64,000 nucleotides of DNA from Protopterus annectens (Eukaryota > Chordata > Ceratodontiformes > Protopteridae): positions 1,013,857,771-1,013,921,770 of the forward strand of contig NC_056726.1 in NCBI RefSeq assembly GCF_019279795.1. The letters run 5' to 3'. A model generated the notes under the pieces. The model was not told the origin of the DNA and did not search any database. It saw only the letters and a program-made list of their open reading frames with translations. Below, in pieces: positions 11,407 through 21,602 of this stretch; positions within the stretch are counted from its first letter, which is position 1, and every line of letters starts with the position of its first letter. The position numbers were made by a program, and so were the translations under genes.

Positions 11407-11573
11407 ATACAGCTGCAGTCATAGCAGATGGGTTCTCCTGCCGTCAGGCGGGTCCTCGGTCGGCCGAATTCCAAAGTCTAGGTCCGGCGTCGGTTGTAGT
11501 CACTTCTTCCCTGATGTCAGTGCGACAGGGGTATAAAAGAACCAGCCGACGCCATTTTCTTCAGTCTTTCTTG
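11407..11573 (+). repeat. Left inverted terminal repeat of DIRS-B with TATA box
   Basis: Reverse complement of 16701-16868 with few mismatches, and including GGGGTATAAAAGAACC (TATAAAA at about 11532-11538). The TATA box lies ~170 bp upstream of the gag start, so it is probably the sense promoter. Confidence 0.9.
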
Positions 11574-11706
11574 CCGCGCGGTGCCCGAAGCAGAAGCAGT
11601 TCGCAAGTGCCGGTCGGCCACCTCCTGAGATTACGAAAAATTTGGAAACCGAAGTCTTCTTAAAAGCTAAGTACCCCATTGGGGAAACTTTTCTTGCCTC
11701 AGACCG

Positions 11707-13311
11707 ATGTCAGACAAAGTTAATAATTGTATTTCTTGTGGGAAGCAAATACCGCATAAGGATTTCCATTCCCTCTGTATACCTTGTTTAGGCCCAGACC
11801 ACGATGTCTCGGTCTGTCGCTTTTGTGCTACATTCAACAAACGCACTATTAAGCGTCGGGCGGAGTTCGCCCAGCATTTTTTTGGGAAAGCATTTAACTA
11901 TAGTATGTCGTCAGATACTCCGACTCCGGTTTTGTCTAAAAAACGCAAAGACAAGGACCGACACTCGAGGTCCGCGGCCTCTACCGACACCACGCCAAAG
12001 CTGACTACACGTGGTCCGGTTCTCAGCAAGGTGCCTACGCAGCCCCTGATTACTGACGACACATCTTTGGCAGTGTCTCCTGTACCCGAGGTCGCAGGCT
12101 CCTCGGCCCACACCCCGACTACAGATACCAAAGCCACTCTTGGCATTGAAACACAGAATGTGGACAGGTCCACCTCCACTCAAGGTGTCTTCAGACCTTC
12201 CTCTTCTTTCTCCATCAAGGCTTTCACCAAGTCTAAAGCAACCATGCACCCTAAGAGACCAGCTACACAGGGCCCATCTCCAGGCCCCATGCCTAAGAAA
12301 CACATGCTTAAAATGGCTGAGGATTTAATTACTCTAATCAGAGGTTCTCAGCCACCTCCGGACAAAAGGCCCAGAGTGGAGGAAGATGCCCCCTCCTCTG
12401 ATCAGGGTTCCATTATTTCAGAACACTCTGATGATCAGGAACAGTCTTACTCCCCTTTTGAAGACTCTGATGCAGAGGAGTCTATTCCTTCTGTATCCCC
12501 CCCTGAGGATTACTCATTTGGGGAAACTTTGCATACCTTAAGGGAACACTTCCACTGGGAAGGCCAGGATTATTCAGATTCCATGAAAAGGCTCAGGGAA
12601 TTTCTTTTGTTACCCCAGCACAGGCCTCTGGCTATACCTCCTGTCTTGGACATCCTAGATGATGTTTACTTGGAGGCCTGCCTTAACCCGGACTCTCTAC
12701 CTCCAGCTCCAGTTAAGCCTGACAGGTACTACAGGGGTCTTGACTCACACCAATTTCTATACAAAAGTCATGCTGCTAACCTAGAAACCATCTCACAGAG
12801 GCCCAAGGGAGTTAAGGCCTCCATTGCCAAAAATCCATTGCCTACCGAGAGAGATTCCAGATCCTTAGAAAGGTGGGGAAAAAAGGTATATACCTCGGCT
12901 ACCTTATCCATGAGGGCCTTAAACTGTCAGTTTCATATGTTAAAATACCAACAGTTTCTGTTATCTCAATTGAAAAGTAAAATGTCACAACCTGAACAAC
13001 CAGACTTGAAGGAGTTGCAGGATTTGATGCATAGTGCAGAACAAGTGGGTAAACATACTTTACAATGTGGTTTTGATGCTCTAGAGGCCTCATGTGGAGC
13101 TGCTGTTACAGGCTCAGTCATATGTAGGCATGCCTGGCTCAAGGAACAAGCCTTGCCTGATCATGTCAAAGCTAAATTACTAGACGCCCCTCTTCAAAAG
13201 GATGTACTATTTGGGGCAAATGCTGAGGAAGTATTAGGGAAAATGGAGGAAAAGGCTAAATCAATGCAAACTGTGAAAGAATTTCTGCAGGTTCAACCCC
13301 CCACGTTTTAG
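11707..13311 (+). CDS. DIRS-B gag-like protein
   Basis: An open frame of 534 codons. The N-terminus is cysteine-rich (C-x2-C at residues 8-11, HSLC..C, then VCRFC), suggesting a metal-binding knuckle. The middle is Ser/Thr/Pro-rich and then acidic (EDSDAEESIPS). The C-terminal half contains conserved blocks shared with DIRS-A (SLERWGKKVYTSATLS, LDAPLQKDVLFGANAEEVL). The frame ends just after a run of six C near 13296. A +/-1 shift there opens a frame with an Arg/Gly-rich tail (RGRYRRPRGRGQ, 13350-13410) that matches the continuation seen in DIRS-A. The true gag was therefore probably longer, and this stop is likely caused by a C-run indel. Confidence 0.85.
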   Translation: MSDKVNNCISCGKQIPHKDFHSLCIPCLGPDHDVSVCRFCATFNKRTIKRRAEFAQHFFGKAFNYSMSSDTPTPVLSKKRKDKDRHSRSAASTDTTPKLTTRGPVLSKVPTQPLITDDTSLAVSPVPEVAGSSAHTPTTDTKATLGIETQNVDRSTSTQGVFRPSSSFSIKAFTKSKATMHPKRPATQGPSPGPMPKKHMLKMAEDLITLIRGSQPPPDKRPRVEEDAPSSDQGSIISEHSDDQEQSYSPFEDSDAEESIPSVSPPEDYSFGETLHTLREHFHWEGQDYSDSMKRLREFLLLPQHRPLAIPPVLDILDDVYLEACLNPDSLPPAPVKPDRYYRGLDSHQFLYKSHAANLETISQRPKGVKASIAKNPLPTERDSRSLERWGKKVYTSATLSMRALNCQFHMLKYQQFLLSQLKSKMSQPEQPDLKELQDLMHSAEQVGKHTLQCGFDALEASCGAAVTGSVICRHAWLKEQALPDHVKAKLLDAPLQKDVLFGANAEEVLGKMEEKAKSMQTVKEFLQVQPPTF

Positions 13312-13499
13312 TAGAAATTGGCCTTCCAAAAACTGGTCCTTTCCTGCCACAGACAGACCCCAAAGAGGCAGATACAGGCGCCCGAGGGGCAGAGGACAAT
13401 CACAAGGATCTTACAGAGGCAGACAATGGCAAGCTCCTACACAAAAAGGTGGTGAGGACAACTCGCAATCTTTCAGAAAGCAAACCCAATGACTTTCCC

Positions 13500-15389
13500 C
13501 TTTGCATGCCAACCAGGTCTCAAATGGCAGCCCCCTTAGGAGGAAAGCTGGCACTATTCTCAAAAAATTGGCATGTTGTCACAAAGGACAAATGGATCCT
13601 GGACATTATAAACAGAGGCTACAAATTCCATTTTCATACCCTTCCAAAAATGAGAGGCATGCCAAACCTGCCACACAATCAAAGAGCAGAGGCACAAAAG
13701 CAAATTTCAGATCTTATAAACATGAAAGCTATTCAAGAGGTACCTACACACCTAACAAGGTCAAGGTTTTTATTCCAGGCTATTTCTGGTGCCAAGGAAG
13801 GAAAAGATTGGAGACCTATTTTGGATCTTTCCATCCTAAACACATTCCTACTGCACAAAATTCAAGATGCTCACTCTACAGCAACTTCTTCCCATGCTGG
13901 GCAAGGAGTCTTGGCTGGTAACATTGGACCTCAAGGAGGCATACCTGCATGTCCCAATCAGACAAAATTGCAGAAGATACCTCAGATTTCTTGCAGGTTC
14001 AACCCATTATCAATTCTCTGCATTGCCCTTTGGCTTATCTACTGCGCCCAGAGTATTCACGAAATGCCTGGCATCAGTAATTGCCTACTGCAGACTTCAA
14101 GGGATACAAATATACCCTTATTTGGACGACTGCCTGATCCAAGCGGACAGCAAGCACATTCTTCTGAAACATCTGGCTTATGTAATAATGTTATTAAACT
14201 CTCTGGGATACACAGTCAACAAAGAGAAATCAAGGCTAATACCCTCTCGAAGATAATTTTCCTGGGTGCCAATTTGGACACAAACACCCAGATGGCCTAC
14301 CTCACACCAGAGAAGCAGGGGCAACTAATTCAATATTTCAGAACACTGGCAAATTGCACCAGGCTGACTGCAAGGAAAATCCTGCAGGCTCTGGGATTCA
14401 TGGCATCTTGCATCTTACTAATCCCATGTGCAAAGCTGCATATGAGAAAACTACAATGGTACCTAAAAAACATATGGTCTCAACACAGCCACAGTTTGGA
14501 AACAATAATACCACTAATTCCATGTCTGCAAAGGAATTTCTGTGGTGGGCTCAAGCAACAAACACAGGTCTTCCATTCAGCAAGCCTCAAGCAAATCAAG
14601 TCATCACAACAGACGCCTCGGACTACGCCTGGGGGGCGCACATGACAGACCGGTGCATTCAGGGCAAATGGTCCCAAAAAGAAAAGCACCTTCACATCAA
14701 TCAAAAAGAAATGCTATCAGTAATAAATGCTATTATAGCTTTCAAGGACCTTCTACAACCAGGTCAACTATTGATAAGAACGGACAACACCACAGTTATG
14801 TGGTACATAAACAAGCAGGGAGGAACACATTCTTATCCCCTATGCAGACTGGCCATGTCACTTTGGAACATGGCCATGGACTTACAAATGGAACTACAAG
14901 CACAGTACTTGCCAGGCAAGGAAAACACGCTGGCAGACAACCTAAGCAGGAATATGACAGATCCACACGAATGGAAGTTGCATCCAAAAGTTTTTACAGA
15001 AATAATCCAAGAATGGGGAAGGCCAGACATAGATCTCTTTGCCTCCCACAAAAATCATCAATTGACAAAATTCTGCTCAAGGATCTTCCATCCAAAGGCC
15101 TGGAGAAGTGGACGCTCTCTCTTTCAGTTGGACATCAATGACAGTTTATGCCTTCCCGCCTCTTCCTCTGCTGTCCAAAGTCCTATTGAAGACCAGAGCA
15201 GACAGACCAAAGATGATCCTCATTGCTCCGGACTGGCCAAGGCAACACTGGTACCCACTCCTGAGGAGCCTGACGCATTCCCCACCATGGACCCTGCCTC
15301 TAATGCCTCTTCTTCTGACTCAGCACAGCTTCAAAACTCTTCACAGTCAGCTAAAAACACTCAATCTATCCGCATGGAAGATTCTTTAG
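13500..15389 (+). pseudogene. DIRS-B reverse transcriptase/RNase H/downstream domain, frameshifted
   Basis: Reverse transcriptase: RPILDLSILNTF near 13820, then after a shift LDLKEAYLHVPI and the intact catalytic box YPYLDDCLI near 14120. RNase H: TDASDYAWGAH, QKEMLSV, RTDNTTV and ADNLSR supply candidate D-E-D-D residues (14610-14950). The following domain reads GRPDIDLFASHKN and, after a further shift near 15110, VYAFPPLPLLSKVLL and ILIAPDWPRQHWY, typical of DIRS polyproteins and sometimes labelled methyltransferase-like. At least three frameshifts break it, but all catalytic residues of RT and RNase H remain. Confidence 0.88.
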
Positions 15390-16428
15390 CATCACAGCAG
15401 GCCCTACTCTCCAAGGAGGTGCAGGATGTCATTTTGGAGGCCAGAAGGCCATCAACTAGAAAAGCTTACTCCGCAAAATGGAAACGTTTTTGTGTCTGGA
15501 ATGAGAAAAAGGGCCAGAACCCTGGAAAACTGAATTTACCTCAAATACTACAATATTTGGCTGAACTGCTAAGCAGTGGACTTTCGTTCTCCTCCATCAA
15601 AATCCATGCCTCAGCCATTTCTGCAGAATACAACACTGATCCACCTTTATTCTCTCACCCTCTATTAAGACAGTTCCTCAGAGGGGCTAAGAATTTAAGA
15701 CCTCCAAGGAAACAACCAATACCTGCTTGGGATCTTAATTTCATTCTGGAAAACTGACTTTGCCTCCTTTTGAGCCAGCTGCCTCATCAGATTTGCAATA
15801 TTTGTCCTGGAAAACAGCTTTCCTTCTGGCTATCACTTCAGCTCGTAGAGTTTCAGAACTACAGGCTCTCATGGCTGTCCAGCCTTTTATCATCTTCCAT
15901 CAGGACAGAGTTTCCTTACGAACCAACCCGTCCTTTATGCCTAAAGTGGTATCCAGGGTAGCTTTAAATCAGGCCATACATTTACCTACTTTTTATCCTA
16001 ATCCTCAAAACAAAGGGGAGAGATTACTACATTCCTTGGGCATCCACAGGCAACTGCGTTATTATTTGGACAGAACAAAACCTTTCAGAAAATCAGAACA
16101 GCTCTTTGTGGCCTATGCGGTAGGAGCTCAAGGAAAGCCAATTTCCAAACAGACAATCTCAAAATGGATAGCCCACTGCATACGCTGTTGCTATTCCTTT
16201 CATGGCAAAACTGCACCTACAGGCATTAGAACTCATTCCATCAGGGCCACAGCCACCTCTGCAGCCTTCCTCAGAGGAGTTCCTACCAAGGATATTTTGG
16301 AAGCAGCCACTTGGAGTTCTGTGCATACCTTCTCCAAGCACTACAACCTACCATTATACTCCAAATCTAGAGTAGGCTTTGCCACTGCAGTCTTGCAGGG
16401 CATTTTGGCTCCTCCTAGTTCCACCTAA
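15390..16428 (+). pseudogene. DIRS-B tyrosine recombinase, one frameshift
   Basis: The N-terminal core-binding part (EARRPSTRKAYSAKWKRF) runs to about 15755. A one-base shift there leads into an open frame of 222 codons at 15760-16428. Candidate catalytic residues are Arg in SARRVSELQAL, His and Arg in HSIRATATSAAF and Tyr in SKHYNL. The domain family joins circular cDNA to the genome without a duplicated target. One indel separates this copy from an apparently full recombinase; activity is not claimed. Confidence 0.88.
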
Positions 16429-16461
16429 TGCCTACCACCCCTTTCTTAGCTTTGGGATTCT

Positions 16462-16559
16462 ACCCATCTGTTATGACTGCAGCTGTATGCACGATGAACA
16501 TAGTACAGTTTTGTACCTACCATAAATGTAGATGTTCGAGTGCTAATACAGCTGCAGTC
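16462..16559 (+). repeat. DIRS-B internal complementary region (circle junction)
   Basis: The left half (ACCCATCTG..GATGAACAT) is complementary to the left extremity 11394-11432. The right half (AGTACAGTTTTG..CTAATACAGCTGCAG) is complementary to the right extremity 16850-16912. The two halves abut at about 16502. In DIRS elements this region guides circularisation of the cDNA. It also defines the outer ends of the element. Confidence 0.88.
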
Positions 16560-16700
16560 CAGGTTTCCCTCCCTCCTTCCCCTCTAGGTGTATTCTTTTA
16601 TGGTGTATTTGCTTGCAACTACTGTTTTTTGATTATATTGCATTGCATTATTACATAATTTTATGTATTGCCTTCCTTCTGGGGGCACCTGACATCTGGG

Positions 16701-16868
16701 GCAAGAAAAACTGAAGAAAATGGCGTTGGCTGGTTCTTTTATACCCCTGTCACACTGACGTCAGGGAAGAAGCGACTACAACTGACGCCGGACCTAGACT
16801 TTGGAATTCGGCCGACCGAGGACCCGCCTGACGGCAGGAGAACCCATCTGTTATGACTGCAGCTGTAT
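16701..16868 (-). repeat. Right inverted terminal repeat of DIRS-B
   Basis: Mirror copy of 11407-11573, including the inverted TATA block (TTCTTTTATACCCC near 16734-16747), which would direct minus-strand transcription back through the element. Confidence 0.9.
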
Positions 16869-16912
16869 TAGCACTCGAACATCTACATTTATGGTAGGTA
16901 CAAAACTGTACT

Positions 16913-17330
16913 TTTGTGTTTCTGCCTCAAATATCTCTGCTGTTTGGACAGATTTTTATTTTGAACCTCCGCAAAAGTAGGTGTGTATTTTGTGTTACTA
17001 TGTGAGGGTTGTGGTGGTGTATGCTCTGGAGGGCTATGTGTTGAATGTGGTGTGGTGCAGGTGTTAACCTTCTCGTCTTGACTAGCTAATCCAGTCTTGG
17101 CTGGAGAGTGCTTGGCTTCCAATTTGGCTATATATGTGCATCTCTCACAAGTCATAGTGTGGGGAGGTAAGAGGAGAGTGTTGTCTGTGTACATGAGGCA
17201 GTGGCTAAATTGCCTCAGGATGCCCAAGTTTGCCAAGTTGATAGGAGGAAATACAGGTAACTGACCTTTAGACATGACTGGATATAAGCTCAATATATTA
17301 AGTTCTGAATGTCACTCAAAGTGTCTGAGT
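16913..17330 (-). mobile_element. LINE-A (CR1-type), 5' part: ORF1 N-terminus
   Basis: The minus-strand frame at 17293-16913 contains GILRQFSHCLMYTDNTLLL and CERCTYIAKLEAK. This is the same C..C-type N-terminus found at the start of ORF1 in the CR1 copies at 41.2 kb (+) and 51.3 kb (-). The frame runs into the DIRS-B right end at 16912 and continues on the other side at 11393. The 5' limit is uncertain. Confidence 0.82.
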
Positions 17331-19005
17331 CTGTACAGAGCACTGCCAAACACTTGAGGAGAAACTAATATGTAGAGCCTGAAAATTAAAAGATGAAGTA
17401 TTTAGGCAGATATTTTAAAGTAAGGAAGAAATCAAGCAACACTTACTGAAAATAAAAAAAATTAGCTTGTCAAGAATGATGAAAAGAGGGGAGTCGCATG
17501 AATGGCTACTGCCTGGCTACTACTAATGCTGGTCTCAGCACAGCTTCCCTCTGTTGGGATACAATACTCCTTTGCTTCTTCTCTCATCAGAAGCAAAATG
17601 TTAGCACCAATCCCAAGAAGAGAAGCAGGCCATAGCCTGTTTGGTGATCCACAGTCTTATCCCATATGATGCAAGGGTCTGCAGGCTTGTAGCCTTTTTC
17701 TGGTAGATGCCTGGAATAGCAACCATATCAGGTACGTTAAGCACAGACACCTCACTTTCCAACCAGAAAGAGTCAGGAATCAGTGCACTCCACTCCTACT
17801 CTCACCAGGATCAGAATATAAGCACAGATTCCAAGTTGTCACCTGTAAAGCAGTTATTAAGCTTTCTGGTGATCAGCAGTCTCCAGGAAATAATGTAACT
17901 GCACTCCTTCTCTCACCAGGAGAAAACAGAAGAACTAATCCCAAGATGACTACTGAGGGGCAGAATGTGGGCTGTACAATAACTGGTGGTCTTGCACTAG
18001 ATGCATAAAGGTAAGATGAAAAAAATGGTTTATCCTAAACACTGCAGTGTGCACTAGAGGAGTTAGATGTGAAAGTAGGTAACTTAAGTTTTACCTGTCT
18101 AAAAAGTTAAGTTTTAGTGGAGAGTCACTATTTTTAAAACAGCAAGATAGATTGAAAGGGGGTGGTCACTTTTTTATTCTGGTACTATGGAATACAGTAG
18201 GATGACCAATAAATTTAAATAGTTGAAGTGGAGTGATTTCACAAAGTGATAATTTTGTGCTTACTCACATCAACCAGTAAAAGCAGAGGGGAAATGCGAT
18301 ATATGGTCAAATTAACATAAGGGGCAGGAAACTAGAAAGACAGTGGTGTTTAAGAACACAACAGTAACCGAGTGGGAGGGTGGGAAAAAATTCTGTCCGA
18401 CTCACAAGAGACAGAGCTGTGGTGTCTTTTCAAGTTTTACTATGCCGTTAAAAGCAGGATACAAGGAAAACGCAGTGTAAAGAAAACAAATAGTATACAA
18501 AATATAAAAAGGCAGTAAAATAATACAGAATACAACAAATAAGATGCAAACTAACCTTTCCCTCATGGCAAACTGTAACAGAGTCTGGGTGAACCTTTCC
18601 AGTAAAGCCATTGTTTCAATGTTCTGGGTTTTTTCAGTAAGTGTATTTTCAAAATGCCACCATCAATCACCTATATTTCACTGCTACCAGTGACATTGGC
18701 TCAACAGGTCACACACAAGTGCCATAGGTGCTGGAATAGCAGGAGGCTCTGGGTTTTGTTTGTGCTTCAGGAGACTGTAGTAACTTTCAAACTGCTGATG
18801 CTGCAATGCAACATTAAGGGTATTCAACACTCCTATAGGAGCTTGCTAGCCTATTTATCTGTGAAGATCTTAAGAAGCTTGGCCTTACATTTCCATGGTA
18901 ATTTTTCAGCATTTGTGTTTTGTATATTAGTAACCCAGATGTGGGAAGAACAAAGATATTTTGAGAAATGTACTTATCCATCTGCTAAATTGGGGGGGGG
19001 GGGGT
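17331..19005. other. Intronic stretch, no gene; degenerate direct repeats
   Basis: No coding region is recognised. Three diverged copies of a motif like CTCTCACCAGGA followed by ..AATCCCAAGA lie near 17566, 17786 and 17899, suggesting an old, irregular tandem repeat. An 11-13 base G run lies near 18992-19004. Confidence 0.5.
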
Positions 19006-19009
19006 GAAT

Positions 19010-20560
19010 TTGTGGTTTGCCATCCATTAATCCAAATTAGATTTGGATAAATTAAGAAAATTGCTTTGTTTTATGTGAGTGGAAGACGGTTCCATAGAAG
19101 CAGTATTCTCTGTGATACACACCTAGCCCTCCAGCATGTCCTATTTATGTTAAAAATGAAATCAAGATCTCCTGAGTGGGTATTCATGCTACCATTGAGT
19201 GAGCAAGGAGTCAAAAAGGATATGGTCTGTTTGGACTGTGTATGCAAGGCAGAAGTTGCTTGTTAGCAGCCTGCATGACTGGGGTTTCTTTTTAGATTTG
19301 GCATTGTATGAATTTGGTGTACAGCTGTAGCTGTGAAAGTATTTACATGTGCATAAAATTTGTCAGTAAAGGGGTCTGCAAAAGGTGCGAGGTCATTAAG
19401 TTGGAAGAGGATTTTGAATTTAGCCAGCTTATCATTCCATGTTAATAAGTTATGTTTAGCATAATCTCTGAATACTGAGGTATTGGAATAAGCTTCTTGC
19501 TTCACTCTTGTGATGAATGAGACTGATTTGTGGACCAGTTTAACAAGTAAGAAAGTTGCATTTGGTGGGGGCCAAAGCTGTCCCATATTGATAAGGATTT
19601 TATCATCTCTGGCTGAGGTTTGGATTAACTGGTCCAGAGACTTGGTCTGCTGAAGTCCAGAAATTTCTGGATGTACATGTTTGAGAATGTATAAGTCTCC
19701 CAGTTGATGAAATGGCAGCTGAAGTCACTTAGGAGAATGGTGTTTGGCTTAAACATAGGGACTCCATATTCTTTAGGTAGGATGCATGGACTGAGGGTGA
19801 TAAAGAGGGGATCCTATAGTTTACTATGATAGGATAAGGAGTTTTATTGATAGTAAGTTGAATGTGGAGTTCTTCCAGGTTGTTATCTTGCCTAATGAGT
19901 GTGGAGCTGAAATTTTTCTTTAAGGATATGGAGACGTCGCCAACTTTAGTGCTTCATCTAGAGTGGCAGGCTTGAGTACTATGACTGTGTCATATGTGTA
20001 CTTGTCGGGTAAGGATTTGACTGCATGTGTGATATGGTGACCGTGAACCACTCTTTACACAGCCTAGTGAGTGGTGCATTGGTATGTGTATAACTAGGAT
20101 ATTGGATTGTAAGGAAGTTTCCCTTATAACCTTTTGACCTGAGACAATGTGACACTCGAGTGTATGATTCATGGTGAGTGCTGCCTGTGCTGTGTGCTTG
20201 TGATGTTGCTGAGTTTCTTGTTTTGTGGGTTACATTTAGGGTGCCTTTTAATTTAGGTAGGTTACTTTTAAGAGCCTCAGTATATGTAGGTCTGTGTGTT
20301 TGGCCTGAGCAGTGTGTAATTAAGTTAGTGTGGTGTTGTGTACTACTGACCACCTGCTTGATATCTGCAGTGGCTAAATGTAAGAACTTTGCTTCAATTA
20401 ACATTGTATAACTACATCTCTTACACTCTGTGTCAGTTTACGTAGGAGGTTGTTGTCAGTAAACATGAGGCAGTTACTACATTGGCTCTGTTTGCCAGTT
20501 TCAACCAAGTTGACTACAGCAGTGGTGTGACATTGCAAAACTATACTTTTGTAATTAATG
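19010..20560 (-). mobile_element. LINE-B, internally deleted CR1 copy
   Basis: Minus-strand remnants in order: ORF1 esterase region (about 19985-20170, similar to the LINE-A segment around the start of DIRS-B), the endonuclease-to-RT linker (19263-19586), then directly the end of ORF2 (about 19020-19250, including a decayed cysteine/tryptophan block before the WMG motif). The reverse transcriptase core is missing. The copy is heavily mutated. Confidence 0.7.
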
Positions 20561-20574
20561 ATAACAACCAATGA

Positions 20575-20720
20575 AAATGTAGAGTGAATGCATTTTATGG
20601 TACTAGCCTAGTGAGACTAACCTGGTCAGCAAAGGATAAATAGGTTCATAGGTGTACACTAGGCTAGTAACCACTAGGGCCCTTAAACACCTAGACGTGC
20701 AACCCAAATGTTACCCACAA
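20575..20720 (-). repeat. CR1-tail-like fragment
   Basis: Contains TAGGTTCATAGG and ACTAGGCTAGTAACCACTAGGGCCC, the complement of the CR1 3' tail motif seen elsewhere here. It is too short to decide whether it came from a LINE or a SINE with the same tail. Confidence 0.5.
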
Positions 20721-20834
20721 ATCTGATTTATAGTTGATTTATAGGGGGTGATTTACTGACTGCTTCTGTCCATCAGAGACATAGGAGCCAGACCAGGGGT
20801 GAAATAAATAAATAAATGCTTCTACATTTCTATA

Positions 20835-21035
20835 TGAACATATAGGCTCGTAGGCAGTCACTAGGCTTGCAATCCAGGAAACCTTTGCAGAGCCTAACCC
20901 AAATTCCCTGGTGCCTCTAAGTAGTGTCTGGTTAAGTGACTTGCTCAAAGTCACATGGTAGGTAAATGAGGGCTGAGGAAATCAAACAGTAACTACAGCT
21001 CACAGTCTTAACCCTTTGCACCAACTGCCAGACTG
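20835..21035 (-). mobile_element. MIR/CORE-like tRNA-derived SINE
   Basis: On the minus strand: a tRNA-like head (GGTGCAAAGGGTTAAG as box A, GTTTGATTTCC as box B), then CATTTACCTACCATGTGAC and TTTGAGCAAGTCACTTAACC, which closely resemble the conserved MIR/CORE segment. A tail with AAGCCTAGTGACTGCC..GAGCCTATATG resembles the CR1 tail of this genome. Non-coding. Confidence 0.65.
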
Positions 21036-21074
21036 TACTCATATATTTTATATATATGTGTATGGGCATGTGTC

Positions 21075-21076
21075 TT

Positions 21077-21155
<79 letters not shown>

Positions 21156-21160
21156 GTTTG
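21075..21160. repeat. Compound TC/TA/TG microsatellite
   Basis: A TC run, then a TA run of over 20 units, then a TG run, continuous from about 21075 to 21160. Confidence 0.95.
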
Positions 21161-21602
21161 TATGCATCCTGTCACAAAATGAGATAGTGCCAGCCCACCT
21201 GTCTGTAATTTTGTAAATAATTATATGTCATTTGTGAATATCAACATGATTCATATGCTTGTGTTACAAATGTATTAGAACTGTATGTCATATAAGATGG
21301 TTTGTACAGATGTGTACTGAGGAGGTATTTTACAAAGTGCTGTTTAAAGATGTAACCACAGCATGCAGTACTAGAAGAGAATGGAAATGTACCTGCACTA
21401 TTGTAACTGTTTAGATGTATACGTTTTAACAATGGAACTGTAACACAAGAAGTTAACTTCAGAAAAATAGCTGAAATTAAATTACTTTAATTTAACCTGG
21501 GTTCCTGTTCTGCCATTTTCAGTTCATGTGGTGAATCAATGTTGCAGCACTACTTTATTGACCACTGCTTGATTTCTAAGGCCAGTACGTCATCCATAAC
21601 AT

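Larger units (their letters stand above)
11394..16912 (+). mobile_element. DIRS-type retrotransposon, well preserved copy (DIRS-B), nested in LINE-A
   Basis: About 5.5 kb with ~167-bp inverted terminal repeats (11407-11573, 16701-16868) and an internal complementary region (16462-16559). That region is complementary to both outer ends joined together, as expected of the DIRS circle junction. Gag, RT/RNase H and tyrosine recombinase lie in order on the + strand. It interrupts LINE-A ORF1: the minus-strand frame breaks at 16913 and resumes at 11393. Only a few frameshifts separate the coding blocks, so it is the younger of the two copies. Confidence 0.92.

Noticed and set aside
18402..18611. 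Minus-strand frame with several hydrophobic segments, considered as a small membrane protein
   Set aside because: The AT-rich composition explains the Phe/Leu/Ile/Tyr content; no homology or gene signals.
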